A DNA stretch of 64,000 bases, from positions 496,001 through 560,000 of the forward strand of contig CAVQPS010000009.1 of the NCBI GenBank assembly GCA_963714795.1, read 5' to 3'. Shown here piece after piece: positions 43,169-52,708 of the stretch. A program made the translations under genes and the position numbers. The notes below the pieces were generated by a model. That model made no database searches. It was not told where the DNA came from and was given only the letters and a program-made list of their open reading frames with translations. Within the stretch, counting starts at the first letter, position 1, and each line of letters begins with the position of its first letter. The DNA comes from DATIXJ01 sp963714795. GTDB lineage: Bacteria > Bacteroidota > Ignavibacteria > UBA10030 > SZUA-254.

Positions 43169-44542
43169 ATGCAATATCGACAAGGAAATATAAAAAATAG
43201 AATACATCGTATTTCTCTCATCAATGTGTTCTTGATCATCGCGATGTTTTCCATGCTGTGCAGTCAGGAAAAATTATCATTAACAGTGGATCAGGCGATA
43301 GCCATCGGCGTGCAAAACAGCAAGTCGCTTCATTCATCATTGATGAAATCGGAGTATGCCGATGCAAAGTCCGGCGAGGTGCATACACAGGGTCTTCCCC
43401 AAATTAAATTTTCCGGATCGTATACAAAACTAAGCAATGTTCCCCCGGAAGAAATCGGTCCGTATCCGCCGCTTTTCAATGATAAAATTCTCATTTCTCC
43501 ATCCATTTTTAATTACTATGATTTGCGGTTGTCGTTACAACAACCATTGTTTACGGGATTCCGGATTCAAAGCGCTTCGGATATTGCCGAGTACACAGCG
43601 CAGGCGACCTCACAGGACTTCAGCAACGATAAATCGGAATTGGTGTACAATATTCAAACATCGTATTGGAATTTATACAAAGCGAATGAATTTAAAAAAG
43701 TCATCGATGAAAATGTCATGCAGATGAATGCACACCTCAAGGAAGTACAAAACATGTTCGATCAGGGAATCCTGACGAAAAATGAAGTCTTGAAAGTGGA
43801 GGTACAGCTATCTAATGCACAGGTTGTGCAGCTTGATGCGCAGAATAATGTTCATCTTGCCATGCTTGCATTGAACAATATCATCGGAACGCCGCTCAGA
43901 AGCGATATTGAAATTGATACATCGAACATTATTCAGCCGGAAGATTATGGCGATGTAAACCGGCTGGTGCAGGAAGCCATGGAAAACCGGTCTGACGTCA
44001 AAAGTATGGAATACCGCGTAAAAGCCGGCGAGTCGGGTGTGACGCTTGCCCGGTCAGGATGGTTTCCACAAATTTATTTGCTTGGAAATTATTATTACGA
44101 TCGGCCGAACCAACGCATATTTCCCGCAGTCGATCAATTTCAGGATACCTGGGACGTTTCACTTTCCGTATCCTTCGATATCTGGAATTGGGGCAATACG
44201 ATTCATCAAACAAATCAGGCACAGGCACAACTTGCCGAGATGCAGGATGCTCTTGGCCAATTACGTGACGGCGTCACGCTGGAAGTCACACAAAACTATT
44301 TGAATGCGAATGAAGCGAATGAACGGACCACGGTTGCAGAAAAAGGTGTGAATCAGGCGGAAGAAAATTATCGTATCACGCACGAAAAATTCAAATCGGG
44401 TCTAGCGCTGAACACCGACTTGCTTGATGCCGAAGCGGCATTGTTGCAATCCAAGTGGAGCCACATTCAAGCTGTCGTCGACCGGATGCTTGCCGTCGCA
44501 CGCCTTAAAAAATCTATCGGCGGAGATTTGACATCACGGTGA
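43169..44542 (+). CDS. TolC-family outer-membrane efflux protein
   Basis: A 457-residue protein with a signal segment and the tandem TolC repeats (LTVDQAIAIGVQNSKSL; YNIQTSYWNLYKANE; MFDQGILTKNEVLKVEVQLSNAQ; VTQNYLNANEANERTTVAEKGVNQAEENYRITHEKFKSGLALNTDLLDAEAALLQ). It forms the trimeric outer-membrane tunnel of an RND pump. AAAGGAG lies 14 nt before ATG. First structural gene of the pump operon. Confidence 0.9.
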   Translation: MQYRQGNIKNRIHRISLINVFLIIAMFSMLCSQEKLSLTVDQAIAIGVQNSKSLHSSLMKSEYADAKSGEVHTQGLPQIKFSGSYTKLSNVPPEEIGPYPPLFNDKILISPSIFNYYDLRLSLQQPLFTGFRIQSASDIAEYTAQATSQDFSNDKSELVYNIQTSYWNLYKANEFKKVIDENVMQMNAHLKEVQNMFDQGILTKNEVLKVEVQLSNAQVVQLDAQNNVHLAMLALNNIIGTPLRSDIEIDTSNIIQPEDYGDVNRLVQEAMENRSDVKSMEYRVKAGESGVTLARSGWFPQIYLLGNYYYDRPNQRIFPAVDQFQDTWDVSLSVSFDIWNWGNTIHQTNQAQAQLAEMQDALGQLRDGVTLEVTQNYLNANEANERTTVAEKGVNQAEENYRITHEKFKSGLALNTDLLDAEAALLQSKWSHIQAVVDRMLAVARLKKSIGGDLTSR

Positions 44543-44573
44543 CAATCATTATACGGGTAAAAGGAATCAGATT

Positions 44574-45623
44574 ATGAAGCGGAAAAAAATTATTGTGGTT
44601 GCGTTCGTCATTACCGGTTGCATCATCGCAATCCTTCTCTATAATAAATCCCGGATGGATGCAAATTCCGAAAATGATATTGTCAAATCAGTTCCGGTGA
44701 CCGTGAGTATAGCAACAAAACAGCAGATCAACGATGCGCATTCGCTCGAAGGAACGATTGTGGCAAACAACGATGTTGCCGTTGTTTCGGAAACTCAGGG
44801 AAAAATCACGGGTGTCGAAGCCGAGATCGGTCAATATAAAACTGCCGGTTCCGTGCTGATTCAAATCGACGATGAATTGAAGAAAGCAAACCTTGCTTCG
44901 GCGGAAACAAATTATGAAAAAGCCCAGAAAGACCTGGAGCGGTTTGAATCGCTTTCCAAAGAAAACGCGGCAACCGATCAGCAGGTGGAGTCCGAACGCC
45001 TTGCAAAGAAAGCCGCCGAAGCGCAATACATCACTTCTCGTCGGGAATACACGGATACGAAAATTTGCACTCCGATTTCCGGAATTGTCACAGCACGTCC
45101 GTTTGATATCGGCGCGTATATACAAAAAGGGACCGTCGTTGCAAACGTCATCGATATTTCCCGGCTCAAAGTGAAACTCAATATTGCCGAGTCTGATGTG
45201 TTTCGATTGAAGGTCGGGGATAAAGTTGAGGTGGGCACCGATGTCTATCCGGGAATTGTATTCACCGGACAGGTTCACACCATTAGCTCAAAAGGAGACG
45301 ATGCACACACCTATCCGGTTGAAGTTATTCTCGAAAACAATAACAGTCATCCGTTGAAAGCGGGAATGTTTGCCCGCGCTACGTTTTCGACTCTTTCACA
45401 CGACCGGGCTTTAACGATTCCGCGCGGTGCGCTGATCGGAAGTGTTAAGCACGCCCAGGTTTTTGTCGTGTCGAACGGAATTGCCCACTTGCGGGATATT
45501 GTGCTCGGAAACGAATATGGTGCATCATTTGAAGTGTTGAAAGGTCTTAATGAAAGCGATACGCTGGTGAATAACGGACAAAATAATTTAAAAGACAACA
45601 CTTCGGTGACCATCATTAAGTAA
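44574..45623 (+). CDS. RND efflux periplasmic adaptor (MFP/HlyD)
   Basis: The 349-residue protein has an N-terminal anchor, a lipoyl-like domain (SVLIQIDDELKKANLASAETNYEKAQKDLERF) with helical hairpin, the beta-barrel region (KLNIAESDVFRLKVGDKVEVGTDVYPGI) and a C-terminal permuted domain. It bridges the TolC-family tunnel and the RND pump. Spacing of 31 bp from tolC and 16 bp to the pump gene fits one operon. Confidence 0.9.
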   Translation: MKRKKIIVVAFVITGCIIAILLYNKSRMDANSENDIVKSVPVTVSIATKQQINDAHSLEGTIVANNDVAVVSETQGKITGVEAEIGQYKTAGSVLIQIDDELKKANLASAETNYEKAQKDLERFESLSKENAATDQQVESERLAKKAAEAQYITSRREYTDTKICTPISGIVTARPFDIGAYIQKGTVVANVIDISRLKVKLNIAESDVFRLKVGDKVEVGTDVYPGIVFTGQVHTISSKGDDAHTYPVEVILENNNSHPLKAGMFARATFSTLSHDRALTIPRGALIGSVKHAQVFVVSNGIAHLRDIVLGNEYGASFEVLKGLNESDTLVNNGQNNLKDNTSVTIIK

Positions 45624-45639
45624 GTGAAAGAATACCAAC

Positions 45640-48600
45640 ATGACCATTACTGAATTATCGATAAAAAGGCCGACGCTCGTTGTCGTTATCTTTTCCGTGC
45701 TCGGGGTCTTGGGAATCTTCAGTTACACGCAACTGAAGTATGAACTGTTGCCGAAGATTACGCCGCCCTGGGTGACAATCCTGACAGTGTATCCCGGTGC
45801 ATCGCCGAGTGAAGTCGAAACCGGAGTGACGAAAGTGCTGGAAGATGCCGTTTCCGGTATCGACAAAGTTTCTACGGTGTATGCCACATCGCAAGAAGGT
45901 GTTTCCCTTGTCTCACTGGAATTTGATATGACCGCGGATATCAACACAGCGCTTCAGGATGCACAGCGTAAGGTAAATGAAATTGAATCCCTACTTCCGG
46001 ACGGCGCAAAAACTCCCACCTTGTCGAAATTTGCGCTTGATGAATTGCCGGTTCTTCGGATGGGCGTTACGGCGAATATGCCGTCGAAAGAATTTTTCCA
46101 ATTTTTGAAAGATCATATTCAACCGCGTCTTGCTAAACTTGCGGGTGTCGGACAGATCACCCTGGTTGGAGGGGATGAGAGGGAAATCAAAGTGAATGTC
46201 GATGCGCAGAAATTGCATTCATACGGACTTTCGCTGTATCAAATTACACAATTAATCAAGTCGTCGAATCTCGATTTTCCGACAGGGAAAGTCAAGCATG
46301 GTGATACGCAATATATCGTTCGGCTGGCGGGTAAATATCAATCGATCGACGAACTGCGCCATCTTGTGGTGGGTCAATCGCGTTCCGGCGGCGATGTGAA
46401 ACTTTCCGATATTGCTGAAATAGAAGACGGGCAAAAAGAATATACGACCCTCAGCCGCATCAACGGAAAAAGTTCCGTTGGTGTTCTTGTTCAAAAGCAG
46501 GGGGAAGCAAATTCAGTCGAGGTCAGCAGACTCGTTCGTCAGGAATTGAAAAAAATTGAAACGGATAATGCCGACAAAAACCTTCGGTTCGATATCGCGC
46601 AAGACGGTTCAACATTTACCACGGACGCGGCAGATGCCGTCAAACACGATCTTGCTCTTGCCGTTATTTTTGTCGCCATCGTCATGCTCGCATTTCTTCA
46701 CAGCATACGTAATTCGGTAATCGTGATGATTGCCATCCCGGCATCGCTGGTATCGACCTTTATTGCGATTTACGCTTTTGGGTTTTCGTTGAATTTGATG
46801 ACGCTTCTCGGATTGTCACTGGTTATCGGAATTCTTGTGGATGATTCGATCGTCGTTTTGGAAAATATATACAGGCATCTTGAGCATGGCGAGGAACGCC
46901 GGCAAGCTGCTCTGAAGGGAAGAAACGAAATCGGTTTTGCGGCGCTTTCCATCACGATGGTCGATGTTGTCGTCTTTGTTCCGCTTGCCCTTGTTTCCGG
47001 ACTCATCGGGAATATTATGAGAGAGTTTGCGATGGTCGTTGTCTTTTCGACGTTGATGAGCTTATTCGTTTCATTTACAATTACCCCGCTGCTCGCTTCG
47101 CGATTTGCAAAGCTTGAACACTTTACGAAAAATACCATACTTGGCCGATTTTCATTGTGGTTCGAAAAACAATATCACAAACTTGCGGAAGAATATCTTC
47201 AGATTTTGGATTGGGGACTTCGTCATCCGTGGAAAGTGATAGGATTTTCAACGTTGTTATTTTTCTTGGCGTTGTTACTGCCGATGTTCCGATTCGTCGG
47301 CTCTGAATTTATGACGCAAACCGATCGCGGTGAATTTACGGTGACACTGGAAGTTCCATCCGGTTCGACTCTCGAAAATAATAATCATATCACACAAGCC
47401 GTCGAACGATTTGTTGCCGATTTGCCGGAAGTGAAAAAAGTGTTTACCAATGTCGGCGTTTCAACGGAAGGATTGATCGGACAATCGTCCAACTACGTTT
47501 CGGAATTGAATATCTCTTTGGTGCCGAAGAACCAGCGTGAGCGCTCCACCGACGACGTCGGATTATTGATCAAACATTATGCCCAACAAATTCCGGGCGT
47601 GAAGGTACGCGTGAATCCGATCGGACTGTTCGGAACAGCGAATCAGGAACCGATTCAATTGATTATCAACGGGGCTGATTATGATGAAGTGCGCGCCACG
47701 GCGGCAAAAGTTGCAGATATTGTACGAACCATTCCGGGTACGGCCGACGTGCGGCTTTCTACCGAAGAAGGCAAACCGGAAGCGCGGATCGAAATCAACC
47801 GTGAACAAATGGCAAATCTCGGACTGACGATGGGCGAAATCGGCGCAACATTGCGCATTGCATTCGATGGCGACGATGAATCGAAATTCCGCGATGGAAC
47901 GAATGAATATCCGATTCGTGTTGTTCTTGATGAGTTTGATCGTTCAAAAACATCCGATATCGGAAATTTAACGTTTGTCAACCGCAGCGGAGAACTTATT
48001 GCGCTCAACCAGTTTGCCAAAGTTTATCAGGCGGCCGGCCCGACGAAACTTCAGCGCCAGGATAGAAATTACGCCGTGACGGTATTTTCCCAGGCCGCCG
48101 GCAGACCGAGCGGCAGTATCGGCGAAGATATTAAAAAAGCATTGGCGGGAGCTCTTCCGAGCGGCATTAATGTGACGTACGAAGGAGACCTGAAAAATCA
48201 GGCGGAAGGATTCAGCAGTTTGGGGCTTGCCATGATAGCGGCAATTCTTTTTGTCTACATGATTATGGTCGCACTGTACGATTCGTACTTATATCCGTTC
48301 GTCGTTCTGTTCTCTATTCCGGTTGCCATCGTCGGTGCAATGTTAGCACTTGCCTTGACAATGAAATCACTGAGTATCTTTTCCATTCTCGGTATTATTA
48401 TGTTGATAGGACTTGTCGGAAAAAATGCAATCCTGCTGGTCGATCGAACAAATCAGATGCGGACCGAAGAACATTTATCTGTTTCTGAGGCTTTGCGTGA
48501 AGCCGGACAAACACGCTTGCGGCCGATTCTGATGACAACGGCATCGATGATTGTCGGTATGATGCCGATTGCCCTGAGTACCAGCTCCGGTTCGGAGTGG

Positions 48601-48798
48601 AAATCGGGACTTGCCTGGGCGCTGATCGGCGGCTTACTCAGTTCATTATTGCTCACGCTGGTGTTGGTTCCCGCCGTCTATCTGAAACTCGATGCATGGC
48701 GCGAAACATTACCGGAGTTTTTCCGGAAGCTGGTAAAACGATGGATGGGAAAAAACATCGTGGCTGTGAGCGATGTCGAATTCACCAAAGGCGAATAA
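45640..48798 (+). CDS. RND-type efflux transporter permease
   Basis: A 1052-residue HAE1-type pump with 12 membrane helices and two large periplasmic loops. Proton-relay residues are present: the Asp pair in IGILVDDSIVVLENIY (helix 4) and the Lys in GLVGKNAILLVDRTNQ (helix 10). It exports drugs, bile-like compounds or solvents by proton exchange. Immediately before the DUF983 gene. Substrate specificity cannot be told. Confidence 0.93.
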   Translation: MTITELSIKRPTLVVVIFSVLGVLGIFSYTQLKYELLPKITPPWVTILTVYPGASPSEVETGVTKVLEDAVSGIDKVSTVYATSQEGVSLVSLEFDMTADINTALQDAQRKVNEIESLLPDGAKTPTLSKFALDELPVLRMGVTANMPSKEFFQFLKDHIQPRLAKLAGVGQITLVGGDEREIKVNVDAQKLHSYGLSLYQITQLIKSSNLDFPTGKVKHGDTQYIVRLAGKYQSIDELRHLVVGQSRSGGDVKLSDIAEIEDGQKEYTTLSRINGKSSVGVLVQKQGEANSVEVSRLVRQELKKIETDNADKNLRFDIAQDGSTFTTDAADAVKHDLALAVIFVAIVMLAFLHSIRNSVIVMIAIPASLVSTFIAIYAFGFSLNLMTLLGLSLVIGILVDDSIVVLENIYRHLEHGEERRQAALKGRNEIGFAALSITMVDVVVFVPLALVSGLIGNIMREFAMVVVFSTLMSLFVSFTITPLLASRFAKLEHFTKNTILGRFSLWFEKQYHKLAEEYLQILDWGLRHPWKVIGFSTLLFFLALLLPMFRFVGSEFMTQTDRGEFTVTLEVPSGSTLENNNHITQAVERFVADLPEVKKVFTNVGVSTEGLIGQSSNYVSELNISLVPKNQRERSTDDVGLLIKHYAQQIPGVKVRVNPIGLFGTANQEPIQLIINGADYDEVRATAAKVADIVRTIPGTADVRLSTEEGKPEARIEINREQMANLGLTMGEIGATLRIAFDGDDESKFRDGTNEYPIRVVLDEFDRSKTSDIGNLTFVNRSGELIALNQFAKVYQAAGPTKLQRQDRNYAVTVFSQAAGRPSGSIGEDIKKALAGALPSGINVTYEGDLKNQAEGFSSLGLAMIAAILFVYMIMVALYDSYLYPFVVLFSIPVAIVGAMLALALTMKSLSIFSILGIIMLIGLVGKNAILLVDRTNQMRTEEHLSVSEALREAGQTRLRPILMTTASMIVGMMPIALSTSSGSEWKSGLAWALIGGLLSSLLLTLVLVPAVYLKLDAWRETLPEFFRKLVKRWMGKNIVAVSDVEFTKGE

Positions 48799-48822
48799 TT
48801 GATCGTGACTCAGGAAACAGTG

Positions 48823-49158
48823 ATGGTGTTAAAGCGTGGATTGACGAAACATTGTCCGCACTGCGGCAAAGGAAAGCTCTTTGAGAAATGGAATACATTT
48901 CAACATGCCTGTCCGAATTGCGGTTGTGAGTTTGAACGCCGCGGCGGCGACACATGGTTTTTTACCTATATGAGCACCGCCTTTCTTGCAGGAATATTTC
49001 TACTCTGGATGTTCCTGTATCCAATGACAAATTACATCCTTGGAAACATTATCCTGGTGGTAGGATGGTTTTTTCTGATCGTTCTGACCATTCCCTATCG
49101 TAAAGGATTGGCAATCGCCATCGATTACCTTATCGACACTCAACACGAAGATGTTTAA
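48823..49158 (+). CDS. DUF983 membrane protein
   Basis: The 111-residue protein has a rubredoxin-like zinc ribbon (CPHCGKGKLF, CPNCGCEFERR) followed by two membrane helices (WFFTYMSTAFLAGIFLLWMFLY and IILVVGWFFLIVLTIP), as in the DUF983 family. ATG 48823 has AGGA 7 nt upstream; TTG 48799 and GTG 48805 are less likely. It follows the pump gene by 24 bp. Function is unknown. Confidence 0.75.
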   Translation: MVLKRGLTKHCPHCGKGKLFEKWNTFQHACPNCGCEFERRGGDTWFFTYMSTAFLAGIFLLWMFLYPMTNYILGNIILVVGWFFLIVLTIPYRKGLAIAIDYLIDTQHEDV

Positions 49159-49197
49159 CCGTAAATTGTTGCTTGCCCCTATGAAAAATTGTGCAGT

Positions 49198-50160
49198 ATG
49201 ACTACCCGGCGTTCATTTCTTTCAACCGTTGGATTAGGAGTTCTTGCATCCAACACAATGTTCGCACAACAACCGATCCGGAGACGATCGCTGTTTGATT
49301 TAATTTTCAATCAGCCGGAAACCGTCGAACCGGATGTTCGTCCGGATCCGCGAACGTGGAACAATTCCACGATCACAGCGGCGTGGATCGGTCACGCAAC
49401 CGTTCTTATTAATTTTTTCGGTACGAATATTATCACCGATCCGGTTTTTTCAAACCGTATCGGGCTCAACCTGCTGAGAATGTTTACACTGGGACCAAGG
49501 CGGCTTGTTGCGCCCGCGATTTCTATCAAAGAATTGCCACGCATCGATTTGATTCTGCTTTCTCATGCGCACATGGATCATTGCGATCTTCCTTCGCTCA
49601 GACAATTCGATCGATCGATTCCGATGGTGATTGCCAAGAACACATCGAGCGTGATTGAAAATCTGTCCATGAAAAATGTCGTTGAAGTTGATTGGAATGA
49701 ACGCATCACGATTGGCGATCTGACGATCGAAGGATTACAGGTGAAACATTTCGGCTGGCGCTTTCCGTGGGAAAGCGACCGATCCAAAGGCGATTGGAAC
49801 GGCAGGAGTTTTAATGCATACCTCCTTTCTAAAAACGGACGGAATATAGTTTTCGGCGGTGATACGGCATATCAGGAATATTTTACAGCGCTGGGCGAGC
49901 GAAACCTTCCGATCGATCTTGCAATGCTTCCTATCGGTGCATATGATCCATGGATCCGCGTTCACGCGAATCCGGAACAGGCTGTTGCCATGGCGAATCA
50001 GATGAAAGCAAGAGCAATTTTACCGATTCACTGGAATACGTTCATCCTCAGCAACGAGCCGCAGCACGAACCGATCGAACGATTGAAAGCAGCGCTTGCG
50101 CAACATTCACCGGACCTCGCGCTCGATGCTATCGGAAAAACTTGGAAGCTTGATCGGTAA
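49198..50160 (+). CDS. Tat-exported metallo-beta-lactamase-fold hydrolase
   Basis: A 320-residue protein. The N-terminus carries a twin-arginine signal (TRRSFLSTVG) with ATG 49198 as start. The zinc motif is SHAHMDHCDL (HxHxDH), with VKHFGWRFPW and PIHWNTF as further parts of the N-acyl-phosphatidylethanolamine phospholipase D / UlaG-like branch. These enzymes hydrolyse N-acylethanolamine phospholipids or cyclic esters; the substrate here is unknown. It ends 5 bp from the convergent lon gene. Confidence 0.8.
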   Translation: MTTRRSFLSTVGLGVLASNTMFAQQPIRRRSLFDLIFNQPETVEPDVRPDPRTWNNSTITAAWIGHATVLINFFGTNIITDPVFSNRIGLNLLRMFTLGPRRLVAPAISIKELPRIDLILLSHAHMDHCDLPSLRQFDRSIPMVIAKNTSSVIENLSMKNVVEVDWNERITIGDLTIEGLQVKHFGWRFPWESDRSKGDWNGRSFNAYLLSKNGRNIVFGGDTAYQEYFTALGERNLPIDLAMLPIGAYDPWIRVHANPEQAVAMANQMKARAILPIHWNTFILSNEPQHEPIERLKAALAQHSPDLALDAIGKTWKLDR

Positions 50161-50165
50161 TTGAA

Positions 50166-52550
50166 TTACTTCTTTTTCTTGAATACATATTGCATCGCAT
50201 CAGCGATAGATTCAACCGGAACGATCGTTAATCCTTCTTTTACCTTCGGTTGAATTTCCTCGAGATCTTTTTCATTCTCTTTCGGGATAAGAACCGTGGT
50301 GATGCCGTTCCGTTTTGCGGCAAGAAGCTTTTCGTTGAGTCCTCCGATGGCGAGCAGATTTCCGCGAAGCGTGATTTCGCCGGTCATGGCGACATCACTG
50401 CGTGCCGGACGGTTGGATGCAGCCGAAATCATTGCCATGACCATCGTGATGCCGGCAGACGGACCGTCTTTCGGTATTGCTCCCTCCGGCAAATGGATAT
50501 GAATTTCCTTCTTCTGGAAAAAGTTTTGCGGTACGCCTAATGCTTTCGCGTTCGATCGGATATAACTCAAAGCCGCCCGTGCCGATTCCTGCATCACTTC
50601 ACCGATCTGTCCCGTCAGCGTCAGCGTTTCTCTCCCGCTCATAATGGTCGCATCGATATTGAGAATACTGCCGCCGACGCTCGTCCACGCAAGCCCGATA
50701 ACCGATCCGACATGTTGTGAGCGCTCCGGCTCCCGCCTGCGAAACTTCGGTACGCCGAGATAGCTTTCCACTTTCTGCTCATCAACTGTTATGAGTTTTT
50801 CGGCTTTCTGTTTACCATTTTTTTGCCTACCGAACACGATGTCTCTTGCAACCTTCCGGCAAATCGAAGCGATCGCACGCTCAAGATTCCGAACGCCGGC
50901 TTCGCGAGTATACGATTCAATCACCTTGCCGAGCGCATCGTCGGTAATGATGATATCTTTTGTGGTAAGCCCATGTTCTTTGATCTGCTGCGGGATGATG
51001 TGCCGCTTCGCAATTTCCCGTTTATCATATTCAAGATAGCCCGGCAGTTCGATCACTTCCATACGATCGAGAAGCGGCGGCGGAATATTGTAACGCACAT
51101 TTGCCGTGGTAATGAACATGACATGCGAAAGATCGTAATCGACATCGAGATAATGGTCGTTGAATGTGGCATTCTGTTCCGGATCGAGAACTTCAAGGAG
51201 TGCCGAAGCCGGGTCGCCGCGGAAATCCATACTCATCTTATCGACCTCATCCATCAGGATCACGGGATTGATGACGCCGGCACGGCGCATCGATTGTATG
51301 ATTTTTCCGGGCATCGAACCGATGTAGGTGCGCCGGTGACCGTGAATTTCTGCTTCGTCACGAACGCCGCCGAGCGAGATGCGAACGAATTTTCTTCCCA
51401 GCGCCCGCGCGATCGATTTTCCGAGAGAAGTTTTTCCAACACCCGGCGGTCCGACCAGGCACAGGATTTGCCCGCGCATTTCTTTCACAAGGTTCAAGAC
51501 AGCAATGTGTTCAAGGATGCGCTCTTTCGGTTTTTCCAATCCATAATGATCATGATCCAGAGTATTTTGAACATGCTTGATATCGAGATTATCCTTGGTG
51601 CGTTTTTGCCACGGTACTGATATCATCCAATCGAGATAATTTCTGCTCACGCCGAATTCCGGAGATTGCGGAGGCGTTTTTTTCAGTTTATTGAATTCTT
51701 CACGCGCTTTTTCATCGGCATCCTTCGGCATCTTTGCATCGTCGATCTGTTTTTGAAGCTTTGCAAGCTCCGGAGAAACGACCTCTTCCGAGCCCAGTTC
51801 GTCCTGCAGAATGCGTATCTGTTCCTGCAGAAGGAATTTTTTTTGAGATTTTTGGATGCTGTCGTGTACCTTTGCATCGATGTCCTTTTCGATGCGAAGG
51901 ATATCCAGTTCTGCGGTTAACAGGCGTGCAACTTCAAAGTATTGTTCCTTGAGCGTTGCATATTGTAAAATTTTTTGCTTGGATGCGACGTCTTGCGACA
52001 GGCTTGCCGCGACGAAAAATAACTTTCGTTCAGTGTCTTTGATCGATTCAAAAGTTTTGAGAACTTCCCCGCCGAGGTTACGGTTGATGTGAACGAATTC
52101 CACAAACAGCGTCGTTACATGGCGTGCAAGCGCATCGATTTCGGAAGAATCTTCATGGTGTTGTTTACTGACGACGATTTCCGCTTCAAGGAAATTCTGG
52201 TTCTCGACGAAACTGCGGATGCTTGCCTGGCGCACACCGTCGACGAGAATTTTCATCAAACCGTTCGGAATTTTCATTGTCTGAACGATCTTTGCGACCG
52301 TGCCGTCGAGATACACATCTTCTTTCGTCGGATCTTCGACTGCAGGATTTTTTTGCGATACGACAAAGACGAATTTGTCGCGCTCGATCGCATGCTGTGC
52401 CGCCTTGAGCGACGATTCCCGTCCGAGCAACACCGGATAGATCATGTAGGGAAAAATGACAACGTCGCGGAGCGGAAGAACCGGTAAACGCGTTGGAATT
52501 ATTTCGTCGCCGGCGAGAGTTTCGGTTGTATTGAATTCTTCTTGTTTCAT
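50166..52550 (-). CDS. lon: ATP-dependent protease Lon
   Basis: The 794-residue protein has the N-terminal substrate domain (LPVLPLRDVVIFPYM), an AAA+ module (Walker A GPPGVGKTSLGKS, Walker B VILMDEVDK) and the serine-lysine protease domain (PKDGPSAGITM with Ser, and LRGNLLAIGGLNEKLLAAKRNG with Lys). It degrades misfolded and regulatory proteins. A 4-bp GC hairpin followed by seven T lies between the predicted promoter and the start codon. Confidence 0.95.
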   Translation of the reverse strand: MKQEEFNTTETLAGDEIIPTRLPVLPLRDVVIFPYMIYPVLLGRESSLKAAQHAIERDKFVFVVSQKNPAVEDPTKEDVYLDGTVAKIVQTMKIPNGLMKILVDGVRQASIRSFVENQNFLEAEIVVSKQHHEDSSEIDALARHVTTLFVEFVHINRNLGGEVLKTFESIKDTERKLFFVAASLSQDVASKQKILQYATLKEQYFEVARLLTAELDILRIEKDIDAKVHDSIQKSQKKFLLQEQIRILQDELGSEEVVSPELAKLQKQIDDAKMPKDADEKAREEFNKLKKTPPQSPEFGVSRNYLDWMISVPWQKRTKDNLDIKHVQNTLDHDHYGLEKPKERILEHIAVLNLVKEMRGQILCLVGPPGVGKTSLGKSIARALGRKFVRISLGGVRDEAEIHGHRRTYIGSMPGKIIQSMRRAGVINPVILMDEVDKMSMDFRGDPASALLEVLDPEQNATFNDHYLDVDYDLSHVMFITTANVRYNIPPPLLDRMEVIELPGYLEYDKREIAKRHIIPQQIKEHGLTTKDIIITDDALGKVIESYTREAGVRNLERAIASICRKVARDIVFGRQKNGKQKAEKLITVDEQKVESYLGVPKFRRREPERSQHVGSVIGLAWTSVGGSILNIDATIMSGRETLTLTGQIGEVMQESARAALSYIRSNAKALGVPQNFFQKKEIHIHLPEGAIPKDGPSAGITMVMAMISAASNRPARSDVAMTGEITLRGNLLAIGGLNEKLLAAKRNGITTVLIPKENEKDLEEIQPKVKEGLTIVPVESIADAMQYVFKKKK

Positions 52551-52570
52551 ATCATCCTGAGATAAAAAAA

Positions 52571-52582
52571 GCCCGAATGGGC
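52571..52582 (-). terminator. terminator-like hairpin in lon leader
   Basis: On the minus strand GCCC-ATTC-GGGC is followed by TTTTTTT, 13 nt before the lon ATG. The stem is only 4 bp but all GC. The next gene upstream on this side is divergent, so no minus-strand transcript ends here; the element is in the lon leader. Confidence 0.5.
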
Positions 52583-52616
52583 AATTCCTGAGAGGTCATA
52601 TTTCATCATTTGTTAA

Positions 52617-52645
52617 AATATACGAAGAATGACGAAGGGATGCAA
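52617..52645 (-). promoter_or_regulatory. predicted lon promoter
   Basis: On the minus strand TTGCAT, 17 bp, TATATT. Predicted start near 52610, giving a leader of about 60 nt which contains the hairpin. Confidence 0.45.
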
Positions 52646-52672
52646 AGATAGAAAATCCGTTCTTCCAACACG

Positions 52673-52700
52673 TTGACGCAACAAAACTTTTTCTTATATT
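52673..52700 (+). promoter_or_regulatory. predicted promoter of M14 gene, leaderless or nearly so
   Basis: TTGACG, 16 bp, TATATT. The -10 box ends 8 nt before the ATG at 52709, so transcription would start at or just before the start codon and no ribosome-binding site is seen. Confidence 0.4.
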
Positions 52701-52708
52701 GATCAATT

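Noticed and set aside
50823..51620. Open frame of 265 codons antisense to lon
   Set aside because: Fully inside lon and lacking any motif; shadow of a conserved gene.
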